Origin: Saprospiraceae bacterium
GTDB lineage: Bacteria > Bacteroidota > Bacteroidia > Chitinophagales > Saprospiraceae
DNA: 64,000 nucleotides
Direction: 5' to 3'
Assembly (NCBI GenBank): GCA_016718205.1
Contig: JADKEB010000002.1
Span: forward strand, 14,734 to 78,733
Shown: positions 1 through 8,607 of the stretch, one piece after another
Numbering within the stretch: the stretch's first letter is position 1
How the letters are laid out: each line of letters starts with the position of its first letter
Program-made: the position numbers and the translations under genes
Notes under the pieces: generated by a model
Database searches by the model: none
The model's input: only the letters and a program-made list of their open reading frames with translations
What the model was told of the DNA's origin: nothing

Positions 1-431
1 GTCGAGAGGAGAACTTCTGTCTGTGCATTCATGGCATTGACGCCGAATCCAAAACCATTGGCTTTTTTTCCCACAGGATCCAGGAGTAATGCAAACTCAT
101 CACTATTGCCAAAGCCATCTCTTTTGAGAGTCTGAGTCACATATTGCTGATCATCATAACATATAGCCAGCAAGTAAAGATTGGTGTCATCACAAAGCAT
201 CTTTACGATGGTTTCATGTTTTGGGCTTCCGGTGTCCACAGGGGCATTGAGTATAAAGTTTTTGGCTTCCTGTGCATGGGTCCAGTCTTGTTCATCAGCT
301 CTTCCGTCGATAACGATAGATGATGTTGTTATTTTAAGACGGTACATGTAGTTAGTCTCATTGGTATTTTGGGCCAGAAGGGATTCAGGTATCAAAGATA
401 ATATTGCGAGGAAGAAAAAGTGTCTGTGCAT
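1..431 (-). CDS. Secreted CBM9-like domain protein (5' part only)
   Basis: The gene starts at 431 and runs off the left edge, so only 143 N-terminal residues are visible. Residues 1-21 form a signal peptide ending in LLAQ. The motif IDGRADEQDWTHA near residues 38-50, followed by KMLCDDTNLYLLAICYDD, is the usual opening of the carbohydrate-binding family 9-like domain found in Bacteroidota. That domain is often followed by a DUF5916 beta-barrel, but whether it is here cannot be seen. Inference: an exported or outer-membrane protein of unknown substrate. The start is fixed by the signal peptide. Family call from motif memory only. Confidence 0.72.
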   Translation of the reverse strand, partial: MHRHFFFLAILSLIPESLLAQNTNETNYMYRLKITTSSIVIDGRADEQDWTHAQEAKNFILNAPVDTGSPKHETIVKMLCDDTNLYLLAICYDDQQYVTQTLKRDGFGNSDEFALLLDPVGKKANGFGFGVNAMNAQTEVLLS

Positions 432-494
432 ACAATAAAAAATGGCGTAAAGGTAAAAAAACTATAGAATCTGAGGAGTAAATTATTTTACTAT

Positions 495-676
495 GTGTGT
501 ATAACATATTGCATTTTTTTAAATAATAATGTCCGTGCTAACCCCCGACCCCTAAAGGGGAGTGCAGTGCTTTGATAAGTACAAGTAGGCGGATCGTCTC
601 AAGCATAGCTTGACAGGCTCTTTAGAATGAGGGTTGAGAAGAGGATAAACGTTTTTGTGCAATATGTTATACACAC
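495..676. mobile_element. 182-bp MITE with perfect 19-bp inverted ends and 9-bp target duplication
   Basis: The ends are perfect inverted repeats: GTGTGTATAACATATTGCA at 495-513 and its exact complement at 658-676. They are flanked by the direct repeat TTTTACTAT at 486-494 and 677-685, a 9-bp target-site duplication. There is no coding capacity. The interior (541-607) holds a hairpin-forming interspersed sequence, ACCCCCGACCCCTAAAGGGG, that recurs near 41932-42000. The rest of 441-903 shows no gene. A non-autonomous element moved by an unlinked transposase is the best explanation. Confidence 0.85.
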
Positions 677-903
677 TTTTACTATCAGAAGATAAAAGCA
701 GAGTAATGGCACCCAAGACCAAAGTGCAGGGATGAAAACTCGAACTAAGATTGAATTTTAATACTCTTTTGACCTAAAGCATATATTTACAGACATTCTA
801 CTTATCATATATAGACTCTAACAAAGCCAATTTTTTTAAATTGTACGTCAGGATACACACAGACCCTGGTGTGGATGATGATGCTTCAATACTCGATTGT
901 ATT

Positions 904-1710
904 TTATATTCTGGCAGAAATCCAATGATTCATAAAAGTCAATACTTGTTTTTTGTTTATTTCATTAAAGATTTCATGATATGCACTTTCCCACAATTGA
1001 AGTGTTTTGTCTTGTGAAGCACAGTTTTCATATAATGCAACAGATCCTTTCGGGTTTGTGATTTTATCATCTCTGCCATGCATGATCAGGACTGGAAAAT
1101 GAAAATCCTTAAACATCTCTTTGGCATCATTGATAGCATTGATCAGGGCCAAACCTAATCCCGCTTTGGCACCATGACGGGTGATCAGAGGGTCAGTTTT
1201 ATATAGTTCTACTTCATGTTTATCTCTGGTGATGTTTTCAGGGTTTAACTTTTCGGTTTTTAATCCGGGTAGTATCTTGCCGATAACTTTGACAACTTTT
1301 ATTGTCATTGGCGTGATATCTTCTCCAACTTCAAGAGCAGAACCTGAAAATATTACTCCTGCAATATCTGTTCTTTCCTGAAACATCAGAAAATGGAAAA
1401 CGATTAGTCCACCCATACTGTGACCTAAGATAAAAAATGGTTTATCCTTAGGGATGCTTCTGTACACATTTTCAACATCCTGTCTGTACTCGTCTATATC
1501 CTTGATGATATTTTTTGGTCCACCTGATCTGCCATGACCGCGCAAATCAAAGGTAAAAACATTAACCCCGATGTCATTGAGACTCTTTGCAACATGGTGA
1601 TATCTTTCACAGTGTTCATGAAGTCCGTGTACTATAAGAAGGTTTGCTTTTGCATTTTTGACGAGGTAGTCTTTAGTATAGAGTTCTATGTTGTGGCTGG
1701 ATTTGATCAT
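904..1710 (-). CDS. Alpha/beta hydrolase, monoacylglycerol lipase/lysophospholipase type
   Basis: A 268-residue serine hydrolase. The oxyanion region is LLIVHGLHEHCERYH (about 24-38), followed by DLRGHGRSGG (55-64). The nucleophile elbow is GHSMGG with Ser98, the acid is in MHGRDDKITNP and the catalytic His is in YHEIFNE. This order matches the Hydrolase_4 (serine aminopeptidase S33) family, which cleaves monoacylglycerols or lysophospholipids. I place the start at the Met at 1710: the open frame continues 31 codons upstream, but that extension is hydrophobic and not family-like. No signal peptide, so probably cytoplasmic. The gene stands alone; exact substrate unknown. Confidence 0.85.
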   Translation of the reverse strand: MIKSSHNIELYTKDYLVKNAKANLLIVHGLHEHCERYHHVAKSLNDIGVNVFTFDLRGHGRSGGPKNIIKDIDEYRQDVENVYRSIPKDKPFFILGHSMGGLIVFHFLMFQERTDIAGVIFSGSALEVGEDITPMTIKVVKVIGKILPGLKTEKLNPENITRDKHEVELYKTDPLITRHGAKAGLGLALINAINDAKEMFKDFHFPVLIMHGRDDKITNPKGSVALYENCASQDKTLQLWESAYHEIFNEINKKQVLTFMNHWISARI

Positions 1711-1915
1711 GTCGCTTAAATGTTGATTGAATAAATGATAAAAGTACAAAACCTGCACTAAGAGGTTTTGTACTTTTTTTAAAGAGTAGTTGTAATAAAC
1801 CACCTCATTGGCATTAGGAATAAGTTCTAATGAAATGAATACATCCTTTTTTTCTCAAACTTTTACTCCGTAACATTACAGATTTGAAAAAGCCTGAACA
1901 AAGGTTTAGATTTCA

Positions 1916-2470
1916 TTAGTTTTTACTGAAAGCAAAATCAATCAGATGACTTTCTTTGATGGTCTTTTTGGTTTCCTTTATGGCCTTAACAGAAGCTGTT
2001 TTCATCACTTTTTGATTTTCAGTCATGATTTTGTTTGTTTCCTGAAAAAGCTCTTTACCAATGTTCAATACTTTTTTGCCAGCTTTGCTGTAAACTCCTG
2101 CAATAGATTTAGATGTTTTCAGTGAATTGTCAAGTAAAGTTTCACCTGCTTTCATTAAAATTTTTGAAGTCAATTTACCTGTTTTAATCACTTTGTTGAG
2201 GGTAGGGATATCTGTTACGTCTTCGATTTTGTCAGTAACGATATCGACAGCTTTCTGAACTTCTTTTTTAGCTTTGTCTACAACGGAAACAGGTTTTTTT
2301 GCAGTTTTATTAACTACTTTTTTTACTGTTTCTTTTTTGGCAGTAGCTATTCCCTGTACTTTTGTGACTACTTTTGATGTAGCTTTTACTACAGGTTTTT
2401 TAACTGTTTCCACTACTTTTTTAGCATCTACAGTCATTTGTTCAACCGGATTATTAGTGTTCACTTCCAT
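1916..2470 (-). CDS. Lysine/valine-rich helical protein (histone-H1- or phasin-like composition)
   Basis: 184 residues with no recognised family. Residues 10-75 are low-complexity Lys/Val/Thr/Ala with repeated KKPV, TAKK and VVNK units, resembling bacterial H1-like tails. Residues 85-184 are predicted amphipathic helix (e.g. KAGKKVLNIGKELFQETNK), as in phasins or apolipoprotein-like proteins. There is no signal peptide. A -7 box lies 33 bp upstream at 2503-2510, so the gene is probably monocistronic. Possible roles are DNA compaction or granule/envelope association; the sequence does not decide between them. Confidence 0.6.
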   Translation of the reverse strand: MEVNTNNPVEQMTVDAKKVVETVKKPVVKATSKVVTKVQGIATAKKETVKKVVNKTAKKPVSVVDKAKKEVQKAVDIVTDKIEDVTDIPTLNKVIKTGKLTSKILMKAGETLLDNSLKTSKSIAGVYSKAGKKVLNIGKELFQETNKIMTENQKVMKTASVKAIKETKKTIKESHLIDFAFSKN

Positions 2471-2502
2471 GATTCTTTTTTTATTTTTGTTATTTAATAC
2501 TG

Positions 2503-2510
2503 CAAATGTA
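2503..2510 (-). promoter_or_regulatory. Bacteroidota -7 promoter box for the Lys-rich gene
   Basis: TACATTTG on the minus strand fits the TAnnTTTG consensus, 33 bp before the start codon at 2470. A convincing -33 TTTG at 19-20 bp spacing is not visible. Confidence 0.5.
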
Positions 2511-2569
2511 AGATCCTGAAGTTACAGAAAAGTTACAAAAGAAATTTGATGTGATATTTTTTTTTTTTT

Positions 2570-2802
2570 TTATCTAAATTTACTCAACCCGAATTCATCC
2601 TTACCGTTACGAGAGAAAAAAACCAATTGATCACCCAAACCACAGGTCAGAGTAAAATCTAAATATTTGCTGAGACCGAGACGAAATTTTTGTAAAAGTG
2701 ATGGATGCACAATTGGGATTTGTTAAAGATGCCACAGGGAAGATGGAAAAGCTGATTTTGATGCAAGGTGGTCGAAAAATGGATGCCAAGAAGATAAAAT
2801 AG
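2570..2802 (+). pseudogene. Relic of a serine hydrolase C-terminus (DUF3471-type)
   Basis: In frame from 2570 the sequence reads PEFILTVTREKNQLITQTTG, then meets a TAA near 2661. It continues as FAETETKF and must shift by one base in a T-run to give VKVMDAQLGFVKDATGKMEK and finally GGRKMDAKKIK before the stop at 2802. This is the characteristic end of Bacteroidota class-C beta-lactamase-like serine hydrolases. One nonsense codon and one frameshift, with no catalytic domain attached, mark it as dead. A T15 homopolymer lies just upstream (about 2557-2571). Confidence 0.7.
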
Positions 2803-2893
2803 CAGGGTTTCAATTATAACCTAAAAATCTAAAATGATAATCAATTACGACCTCCAAATACTATATTCTGACCTATGAAACAACATGACCATG

Positions 2894-2970
2894 CCGTCAG
2901 GTGTGCTGACGGTTCCTTCACTAAATTGAGCTACTTCTCAATTTTGCTGTCGAACCGTTCAGTCATGCAC
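2894..2970. repeat. Nested hairpins resembling the MITE interior
   Basis: CCGTCAG/CTGACGG (2894-2912), CGGTTC (2910-2915)/GAACCG (2952-2957) and AATTGAG (2924-2930)/CTCAATT (2937-2943) form nested stems in a gene-free stretch. The following TTCAGTCATG echoes the CATTCAGTCAT at the right end of the MITEs near 14.8 and 38.9 kb. Probably a decayed element; the rest of 2803-3161 shows no gene. Confidence 0.4.
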
Positions 2971-3161
2971 CATAGAAGTGACTACAGCGAAAGCTGCACA
3001 CAGTATGATTTGTCGCTAAAAGTGCTAATTTAATTGTATTTGAAGCTCTCACTACGAATTTCATTTTAGATATTTAGGTATAAGTTTAAGTCATTTTTTA
3101 TTAAGTGTTGAATACTGTATTATATTTACATAATTTCTTCTTTTTTTAAAAACCTAACCTT

Positions 3162-3515
3162 ATGATACCTTATCGATATGTACTATCATTCATCCTTTTT
3201 TTCTTTATCAAATTATTTCCCTCAAATGCTCAGGAGTATAAAGATGAAATCAAAATGGGTACAACCATCTATGGAGAGATAGGTCCCGGACAAAAACACA
3301 AATATTTATTAAAACTCAAAAAAGAACTTAACTTTAGTCCGGGAGAAGAGTTTGTGTACTGTATTACCGGTTTCACTTTGCTTGCAGAGGCTGTGGCAAG
3401 AGTATCGGGAATGACTTTTGCACAGTTTACTCAAAAGAATATTTTTGGGCCTCTCCAAATGAAATCCATGATCTTTTATGATGATCACGAAAAGATAGTG
3501 AAAAACAGAGCTTAA
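3162..3515 (+). pseudogene. Internally deleted serine hydrolase (class C beta-lactamase-like) remnant
   Basis: The 117 codons begin with a good signal peptide (cleaved near SNAQ) and an N-terminal EIKMGTTIYGEIGPGQ segment. They then jump straight into FSPGEEFVYCITGFTLLAEA, the region around the second catalytic motif of serine hydrolases. Family members are over 400 residues, so the SxxK motif and most of the protein are missing. The expected Y-S-N is Y-C-I, so the catalytic Tyr neighbourhood is also altered. The frame ends after EKIVKNRA, a point where relatives continue. The DUF3471 relic upstream lies in the wrong order to be the missing part, so these are two separate relics. Confidence 0.7.
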
Positions 3516-3544
3516 ACATATTAAGTGTGCAAAAATAAAAATCC

Positions 3545-5749
3545 ATGAAACCACTGATTGCTTTTATTTTCCTTCCACTATATCTTTTATCTCAGTCCCC
3601 AGTAAAAGAAGTCATCACCCGATGGGAACAACAGGCCAAACAAGTTTCCATCATCCGTGACAATTATGGTGTACCTCATATTTATGGCAATACGGACGCT
3701 GATGCCGTTTTTGGCCTCATGTATGCGCAGTGCGAGGACGACTTCAAGCGTGTGGAAATGAATTACATCGAAAAACTCGGAAGACTTGCTGAGGTAAAAG
3801 GTGCTGAAGAAATATACGATGACCTGCTGATTCGACTCATCATCGATGCCGAAGATGCCAAAAAAGACTATCAGAAAGCTCCTGAATGGTTGAAAAAGTT
3901 GTGCAATGCATTTGCGGACGGTATCAATTTTTACTTGTACAAAAACCCACAGGTGAAACCGGCCATACTGACAAAATTTGAACCCTGGTATCCGATGTTA
4001 TGGACGGACGGCAGTATCGGAGCTATCAATGTAGCCGATATTGAAGTGAAAGAGCTCAAAGCTTTTTATTCACAGCAACCTTCGCTTTCCCAATCTCAGG
4101 AATACAAAACAGTCAAAACAGGTTTTGAAGATGAAATCCTGACAGGATCCAATGGTTTTGCCTTTGCTCCTTCGGTGACAGAATCCGGCAATGCCATTTT
4201 GTATATCAATCCTCACGTTACTTTTTATTTCAGACCTGAAGTACATATGGTCAGTGAGGAAGGTTTAAATGTGTATGGTGCTGTGACCTGGGGACAGTTT
4301 TTTATCTATCAGGGCTTCAATCAGCATTGCGGATGGATGCATACCAGCAGCGCAGTGGATGTCGCCGATACCTATATCGAAAAAGTAAGCCTCAAAAAAG
4401 ACAAATGGGTATATCTATATGATGGCAAAGAAAAACCTGTAACAACAAAACCCATTACCATCCTGTCAAAAACTGCAAACCGGCATGATACCATAAAAAT
4501 TCAATCACTGCATACACATCACGGCCCGATCATGGCCAAAAGAAACGGCCTGTGGATATCGGTAAAATCTGACAATCGCATCGTGAACGGACTGATGCAA
4601 TCCTGGCTAAGGACAAAGGCCCTGGGTCTGGATGATTTTAAAAAAACTATGGATCTCAAAGGCAATATATCCAACAATACCGTGTATGCAGATAACAAAG
4701 GAAACATCGTCTATTGGCACGGCAACAGGATACCAAGACGTGATCCAAAGTTGGACTGGTCCCAGCCTGTCGATGGCAGTATTTCTGCTACTGAGTGGAA
4801 AGGTTACCATGAGATGGGAGAGATAGTTCGCAGTATCAATCCTCCAAATGGGTGGCTTCAAAACTGCAATGCCACGCCCTATACAGTCGCCGGAGATCAA
4901 AGCCCCAAAAGGCAAAACTTTCCTGCCTATATGGCTCCCGATGGTGAAAACTTTCGGGGAATAAACGCAGTGAGAGTCCTTCAGGAAGAAAAAAAATACA
5001 ACATCGACAAGGTCATCAAAGCCGGCTATGACAGAAGACTGGCTGCATTTGAAGTGTTGGTACCAGCATTGGTGAAGGCATTTGAAAAGGTGCCTTATGA
5101 GGATTCACTCTTTGCTTTGCTTGCCGGCCCGGTGGAAGTCCTGAAAAGATGGGACTATAGAAGTGGAGAAAACTCCATAGCTACTTCCCTTGCGATAGAA
5201 TGGGGACAAAAGATATGGTCTGATATCCTGAATACAAAAGTTCCGGGTAAAGAAAATGCCGATCAGGTAGACAAAGTGACACATTTTGCATCCGTTGCAG
5301 ACCCACAGACATTGCTCAAGCCATTATTGGTAACGGTATATGACCTTCAATCCAGATTTGGCCGATGGCAGACTCCTTGGGGTGAGATCAATCGGTTTCA
5401 GCGGATTTCTACCGAGATAGAGCACAAATTTGACGACAGCAAACCTTCATTTCCTGTAGGATATGTATCATCTTTATGGGGTATGCTTCCTTCTTACAAT
5501 AGCCGAACATTTTCCGGTACCAAAAAGAGATACGGTGTTAATGGCAACAGCTTTGTTTGTGCAGTCGAATTCGGGCCAACCATAAAAGCCAAATCTTTGC
5601 TGGCAGGTGGCAATAGCGGTGATGAAAAATCACTTCATTTTTTTGATCAGGGCGAGATGTATAGAAAAGGTTTGTTCAAAGATGTGTTGTTTTACAGAGA
5701 AGACTTGTTCATGCGTGGATTAAAAGGTTATTCTCCCGGAGAAAAGTAG
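3545..5749 (+). CDS. Penicillin acylase family protein (acyl-homoserine-lactone/penicillin acylase type)
   Basis: 734 residues, an N-terminal nucleophile amidohydrolase secreted to the periplasm. Residues 1-17 are a signal peptide. The alpha-chain begins with IIRDNYGVPHIYGNTDADAVFG, the family signature. The nucleophile Ser202 sits in LTGSNGFAFAP and becomes the N-terminus of the beta-chain after autocleavage. Asn residues of the oxyanion region follow in FVCAVEFG and the C-terminal part. Likely reaction: hydrolysis of an amide-linked acyl group from a small molecule such as an acyl-homoserine lactone or N-acyl amino acid; the sequence does not settle the substrate. Starts 29 bp after the relic at 3515. 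Length fits the family. Confidence 0.88.
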   Translation: MKPLIAFIFLPLYLLSQSPVKEVITRWEQQAKQVSIIRDNYGVPHIYGNTDADAVFGLMYAQCEDDFKRVEMNYIEKLGRLAEVKGAEEIYDDLLIRLIIDAEDAKKDYQKAPEWLKKLCNAFADGINFYLYKNPQVKPAILTKFEPWYPMLWTDGSIGAINVADIEVKELKAFYSQQPSLSQSQEYKTVKTGFEDEILTGSNGFAFAPSVTESGNAILYINPHVTFYFRPEVHMVSEEGLNVYGAVTWGQFFIYQGFNQHCGWMHTSSAVDVADTYIEKVSLKKDKWVYLYDGKEKPVTTKPITILSKTANRHDTIKIQSLHTHHGPIMAKRNGLWISVKSDNRIVNGLMQSWLRTKALGLDDFKKTMDLKGNISNNTVYADNKGNIVYWHGNRIPRRDPKLDWSQPVDGSISATEWKGYHEMGEIVRSINPPNGWLQNCNATPYTVAGDQSPKRQNFPAYMAPDGENFRGINAVRVLQEEKKYNIDKVIKAGYDRRLAAFEVLVPALVKAFEKVPYEDSLFALLAGPVEVLKRWDYRSGENSIATSLAIEWGQKIWSDILNTKVPGKENADQVDKVTHFASVADPQTLLKPLLVTVYDLQSRFGRWQTPWGEINRFQRISTEIEHKFDDSKPSFPVGYVSSLWGMLPSYNSRTFSGTKKRYGVNGNSFVCAVEFGPTIKAKSLLAGGNSGDEKSLHFFDQGEMYRKGLFKDVLFYREDLFMRGLKGYSPGEK

Positions 5750-5898
5750 GACAATGTTAAATTGAACGGTAAATTTTAAAAGCTATCATTTTGTATGCTT
5801 TGACTATTGCCCATATTTTGTCCCTGACGGGACTATATTAAAAAATAAACCCGTGCTGTTAGAAACAATATAATGGAGTTTTTTAAAATAAGAAAATT

Positions 5899-5935
5899 AA
5901 CAGACCTGTAAGAAAACGTTTCCTACAGGTCTGTT
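5899..5935. terminator. Bidirectional hairpin terminator between acylase gene and fucose cluster
   Basis: AACAGACCTGTA (5899-5910) pairs perfectly with TACAGGTCTGTT (5924-5935) around a 13-nt loop. It sits between two convergent transcription units. A second small hairpin, GTCCCtgacGGGAC, lies near 5821. Nothing else is evident in 5750-6093. Confidence 0.65.
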
Positions 5936-6093
5936 TTGATTATTACACGATTATTATACTATTTAAAATTTTTTATATATTTAAACTTCATATTTTTGCT
6001 TTTGTCATCTTGAACCCAAAAATCCAAAAGCAGGCAGGTTGTACTTTTGATCATGTCGGAACTCATTATAGATCTTTAGGTTTAACTCATGGC

Positions 6094-6876
6094 TTATATA
6101 AGCGATCTATCCAAATGTACATATCCTCCATCTACATGAATCAATTGGCCTGTAGTATGGCTGGACTTGTCTGAAAGCAAAAAAGCCACCATGTTGGCAA
6201 TTTCTTCAGCAGTTGTCATACGTTTTTCGAGTGGAATTTTTGATGTGATATTGGCTAATGTTTCTTCCGGATGTGGTAGTGTTTTAATCCATTTATTGTA
6301 TAGAGGCGTATAACACTCAGCTACAATGACAGCATTGACACGTATCCCATACTTTAGCAGTTCTACTGCCCATTCGCGGGTGAGGGCATTGCGGCCACCA
6401 TTGGATGCAGCATATGCGGATGTGCCACCTTGTCCGGTTTCTGCTGTTTTGGACCCGATATTGACGATAGCCCCTTTTGATGTTTTCAGATATGGTAAAG
6501 CATGATGTGCCATAAGGAAGTAATGGACCAGATTTTTGTGCAAGGAAGACATAAATGTTTCGTAAGTGCCATTTTCCAGACCAACTCCGTCATTGACTCC
6601 TGCATTGTTGACAAGACCATCGATGCGTCCATATTTTTGTACTACTGTGGAGACGGCATTTGCACATTCTTCCGGTATGGTAAGTTCAGCAGAGACAGCA
6701 AAGGCATCTCCATGATGGGCTTTTATTTTGTCAACTACGGCTGCATTATCTGCTTCGTTGCGCCCTACGATGACCACAATCGCTCCTTCAGCCGCCAATA
6801 TTTCAGCGATACCTTCACCTATACCTTTTGCACCTCCTGTGACGATGATGACTTTGTTTTTTAGATTTAAATCCAC
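6094..6876 (-). CDS. SDR oxidoreductase, probable L-fucose dehydrogenase
   Basis: 260 residues. The NAD(P)-binding motif is TGGAKGIGEG (residues 14-23), followed by NNAG (90-93), catalytic Ser in NIGSKTAETG and YAASNGG replacing the usual YxxSK: the Tyr is present but the Lys position reads Asn. That Lys normally lowers the Tyr pKa, so this deviation is worth checking against the family. The C-terminus GQLIHVDGGY is typical. As the last gene of an eight-gene minus-strand cluster that otherwise encodes L-fucose catabolism, it most likely oxidises L-fucose to L-fucono-1,5-lactone. Function is inferred from context. Confidence 0.78.
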   Translation of the reverse strand: MDLNLKNKVIIVTGGAKGIGEGIAEILAAEGAIVVIVGRNEADNAAVVDKIKAHHGDAFAVSAELTIPEECANAVSTVVQKYGRIDGLVNNAGVNDGVGLENGTYETFMSSLHKNLVHYFLMAHHALPYLKTSKGAIVNIGSKTAETGQGGTSAYAASNGGRNALTREWAVELLKYGIRVNAVIVAECYTPLYNKWIKTLPHPEETLANITSKIPLEKRMTTAEEIANMVAFLLSDKSSHTTGQLIHVDGGYVHLDRSLI

Positions 6877-6887
6877 AATTTTTTATT

Positions 6888-7715
6888 TTACAAATTATAA
6901 AATCTTACAGCATTTTCTCCGAAAATTTTTGCTTCTGCTTTCGGAGCATTCTTTGAAATATAGTTTTTCAAAATACTCATTTGCTTTTCATACTCTGCCG
7001 CCAACAAACATACAGGCCAATCTGAGCCATACATCAACCTTTCTACACCAAAAGCTTCAAATACTACATCAAGATAAGGTATGATATCGCTTTCTTTCCA
7101 GTATTTCCAGTCCGCTTCTGTGACCAGACCGGATATTTTGCAATATACATTTTTTTGTCGGGCTAACACCTTTATATCGCGTTCCCATGATTTGATCAGG
7201 CCTTTTTTGATATATGGTTTGGCCAAGTGATCAATCACAAAAAGTTGATTTTCCATTTGTTGTAAAAAAGATCTGACGGCTTGGAGATGTTTTGGAAAAA
7301 CAAGGATGTCATAGGTATAACCTTTTCTACCCAATGTACGAATTCCATTTATAAATGTGGGATCGAGCATAAATTCAGGTTTTTCACCCTGTAAAATGTG
7401 CCGGAAGCCTTTCAGTTTCCGGTATTGACCGAAGTATTCCAGTCTTTCAGGCAGTTTTTGTGATTTTATATCTATCCATCCCACCACACCTTGTATAAAG
7501 TCATTTTTTTCAGCCAGATCCAACAAAAACGCCGTTTCTTTTTCAGATTGATCAGCCTGAACTGCGATACACCCATCCAACCCGTTTTCTTTGAGTACCG
7601 GCCACAAGTCTTCAGGCAGAAAATCATGCCTTATTATTGACATTGACTTTTCAGATATCCATGAATCCCTTACAGGGTCAAACTGCCAAAAATGTTGATG
7701 TGCGTCTATCATCAT
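6888..7715 (-). CDS. Amidohydrolase family lactonase, probable L-fuconolactonase
   Basis: 275 residues of the COG3618 metal-dependent hydrolase family. Visible motifs are DAHQHFW (4-10), GFRHILQ, DHLAKP, KISGL and YGSDWPVC, which supply the His/Asp residues of the TIM-barrel active site. Predicted step: hydrolysis of L-fuconolactone to L-fuconate in the cytoplasm. The start overlaps the stop of the upstream FAH-family gene by 4 bp (7712-7715), implying translational coupling. Family is clear; the fuconolactone substrate is inferred from the cluster. Confidence 0.87.
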   Translation of the reverse strand: MMIDAHQHFWQFDPVRDSWISEKSMSIIRHDFLPEDLWPVLKENGLDGCIAVQADQSEKETAFLLDLAEKNDFIQGVVGWIDIKSQKLPERLEYFGQYRKLKGFRHILQGEKPEFMLDPTFINGIRTLGRKGYTYDILVFPKHLQAVRSFLQQMENQLFVIDHLAKPYIKKGLIKSWERDIKVLARQKNVYCKISGLVTEADWKYWKESDIIPYLDVVFEAFGVERLMYGSDWPVCLLAAEYEKQMSILKNYISKNAPKAEAKIFGENAVRFYNL

Positions 7716-8566
7716 TGTTTAACCCAGTTTTTTGCCACTTGTCTTTGAGTTCCCAATCCATCGATACCAAGTTCCACAATATCACCTGCTTTCAGATATC
7801 GTGGCGGGTTCAAACCCAATCCAACTCCGAATGGCGTACCTGTAGAAATCACATCTCCGGGAAGCAATGTCATAAACTGGCTTAGATATGCGACCACAAA
7901 AGGAATTTTATATACCATATCGTCTGTATTGGAGTCCTGCACCATTTCGCCATTGACAGACAGCCAAAGACGTATATTGTGAGGATCAGGTATTTCATCT
8001 TTTGTCACAAGGTATGGTCCAAAAGGAGCAAAAGTGTCATTGCTTTTGCCTTTGACCCACTGACCGGAACGTTCCAGTTGAAAGGCCCGCTCAGAGTAAT
8101 CATTATGTAAGGCATATCCTGCCACATAATCCATGGCTTCATCTTCATCGATATAGCTTGCTTTTTTGCCTATAACCACCGCCAGTTCTACTTCCCAGTC
8201 TGTTTTTTCTGAGCCGCGGGGTATGATCACATCATCATATGGACCACACATTGCTGTAGTCGACTTAAAAAATATTACCGGTTCAGGTGGTACAACCATT
8301 CCTGATTCTGTAGCATGTTTGGCATAGTTCAGTCCGATGCAGACGATCTTTGATGGACGGGCTATGGGTGCGGCATACGTTAAATCATCAGCTGACATAA
8401 CAGTTAAATGACCCTTGTGCACAAGTTCTTTCAATTTCTCGAACCCATTGGATTCAAAAAACATTTCGTCGTAATCATTGAAATGGGCAGATACATCATA
8501 TTTCAGGTGGTTGATTTCAACACCACAATGAGTTTTGCCGTTTTGTATAAATTTGAAGAGTTTCAT
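7712..8566 (-). CDS. Fumarylacetoacetate hydrolase family protein, probable 2,4-diketo-3-deoxy-L-fuconate hydrolase
   Basis: 284 residues. The FAH fold is shown by IVCIGLNYAKHATESG, the metal-binding Glu pair in DWEVELAVVIG, the GYALHNDYSERAFQ segment and GDVISTGTPFGVG. In the non-phosphorylative fucose route this family cleaves 2,4-diketo-3-deoxy-L-fuconate to pyruvate and L-lactate. Placement between the lactonase gene (4-bp overlap) and an SDR gene supports that role. No signal peptide. Other possible roles include ureidoglycolate lyase or acylpyruvase, but the neighbours argue against them. Confidence 0.85.
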   Translation of the reverse strand: MKLFKFIQNGKTHCGVEINHLKYDVSAHFNDYDEMFFESNGFEKLKELVHKGHLTVMSADDLTYAAPIARPSKIVCIGLNYAKHATESGMVVPPEPVIFFKSTTAMCGPYDDVIIPRGSEKTDWEVELAVVIGKKASYIDEDEAMDYVAGYALHNDYSERAFQLERSGQWVKGKSNDTFAPFGPYLVTKDEIPDPHNIRLWLSVNGEMVQDSNTDDMVYKIPFVVAYLSQFMTLLPGDVISTGTPFGVGLGLNPPRYLKAGDIVELGIDGLGTQRQVAKNWVKQ

Positions 8567-8607
8567 TATTCAGATATTTTTTTTATTATTTTTCTTTCTT
8601 AGATTTT

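Noticed and set aside
2557..2571. T15 homopolymer as a phase-variable tract
   Set aside because: It lies upstream of a dead relic with no start codon to switch.
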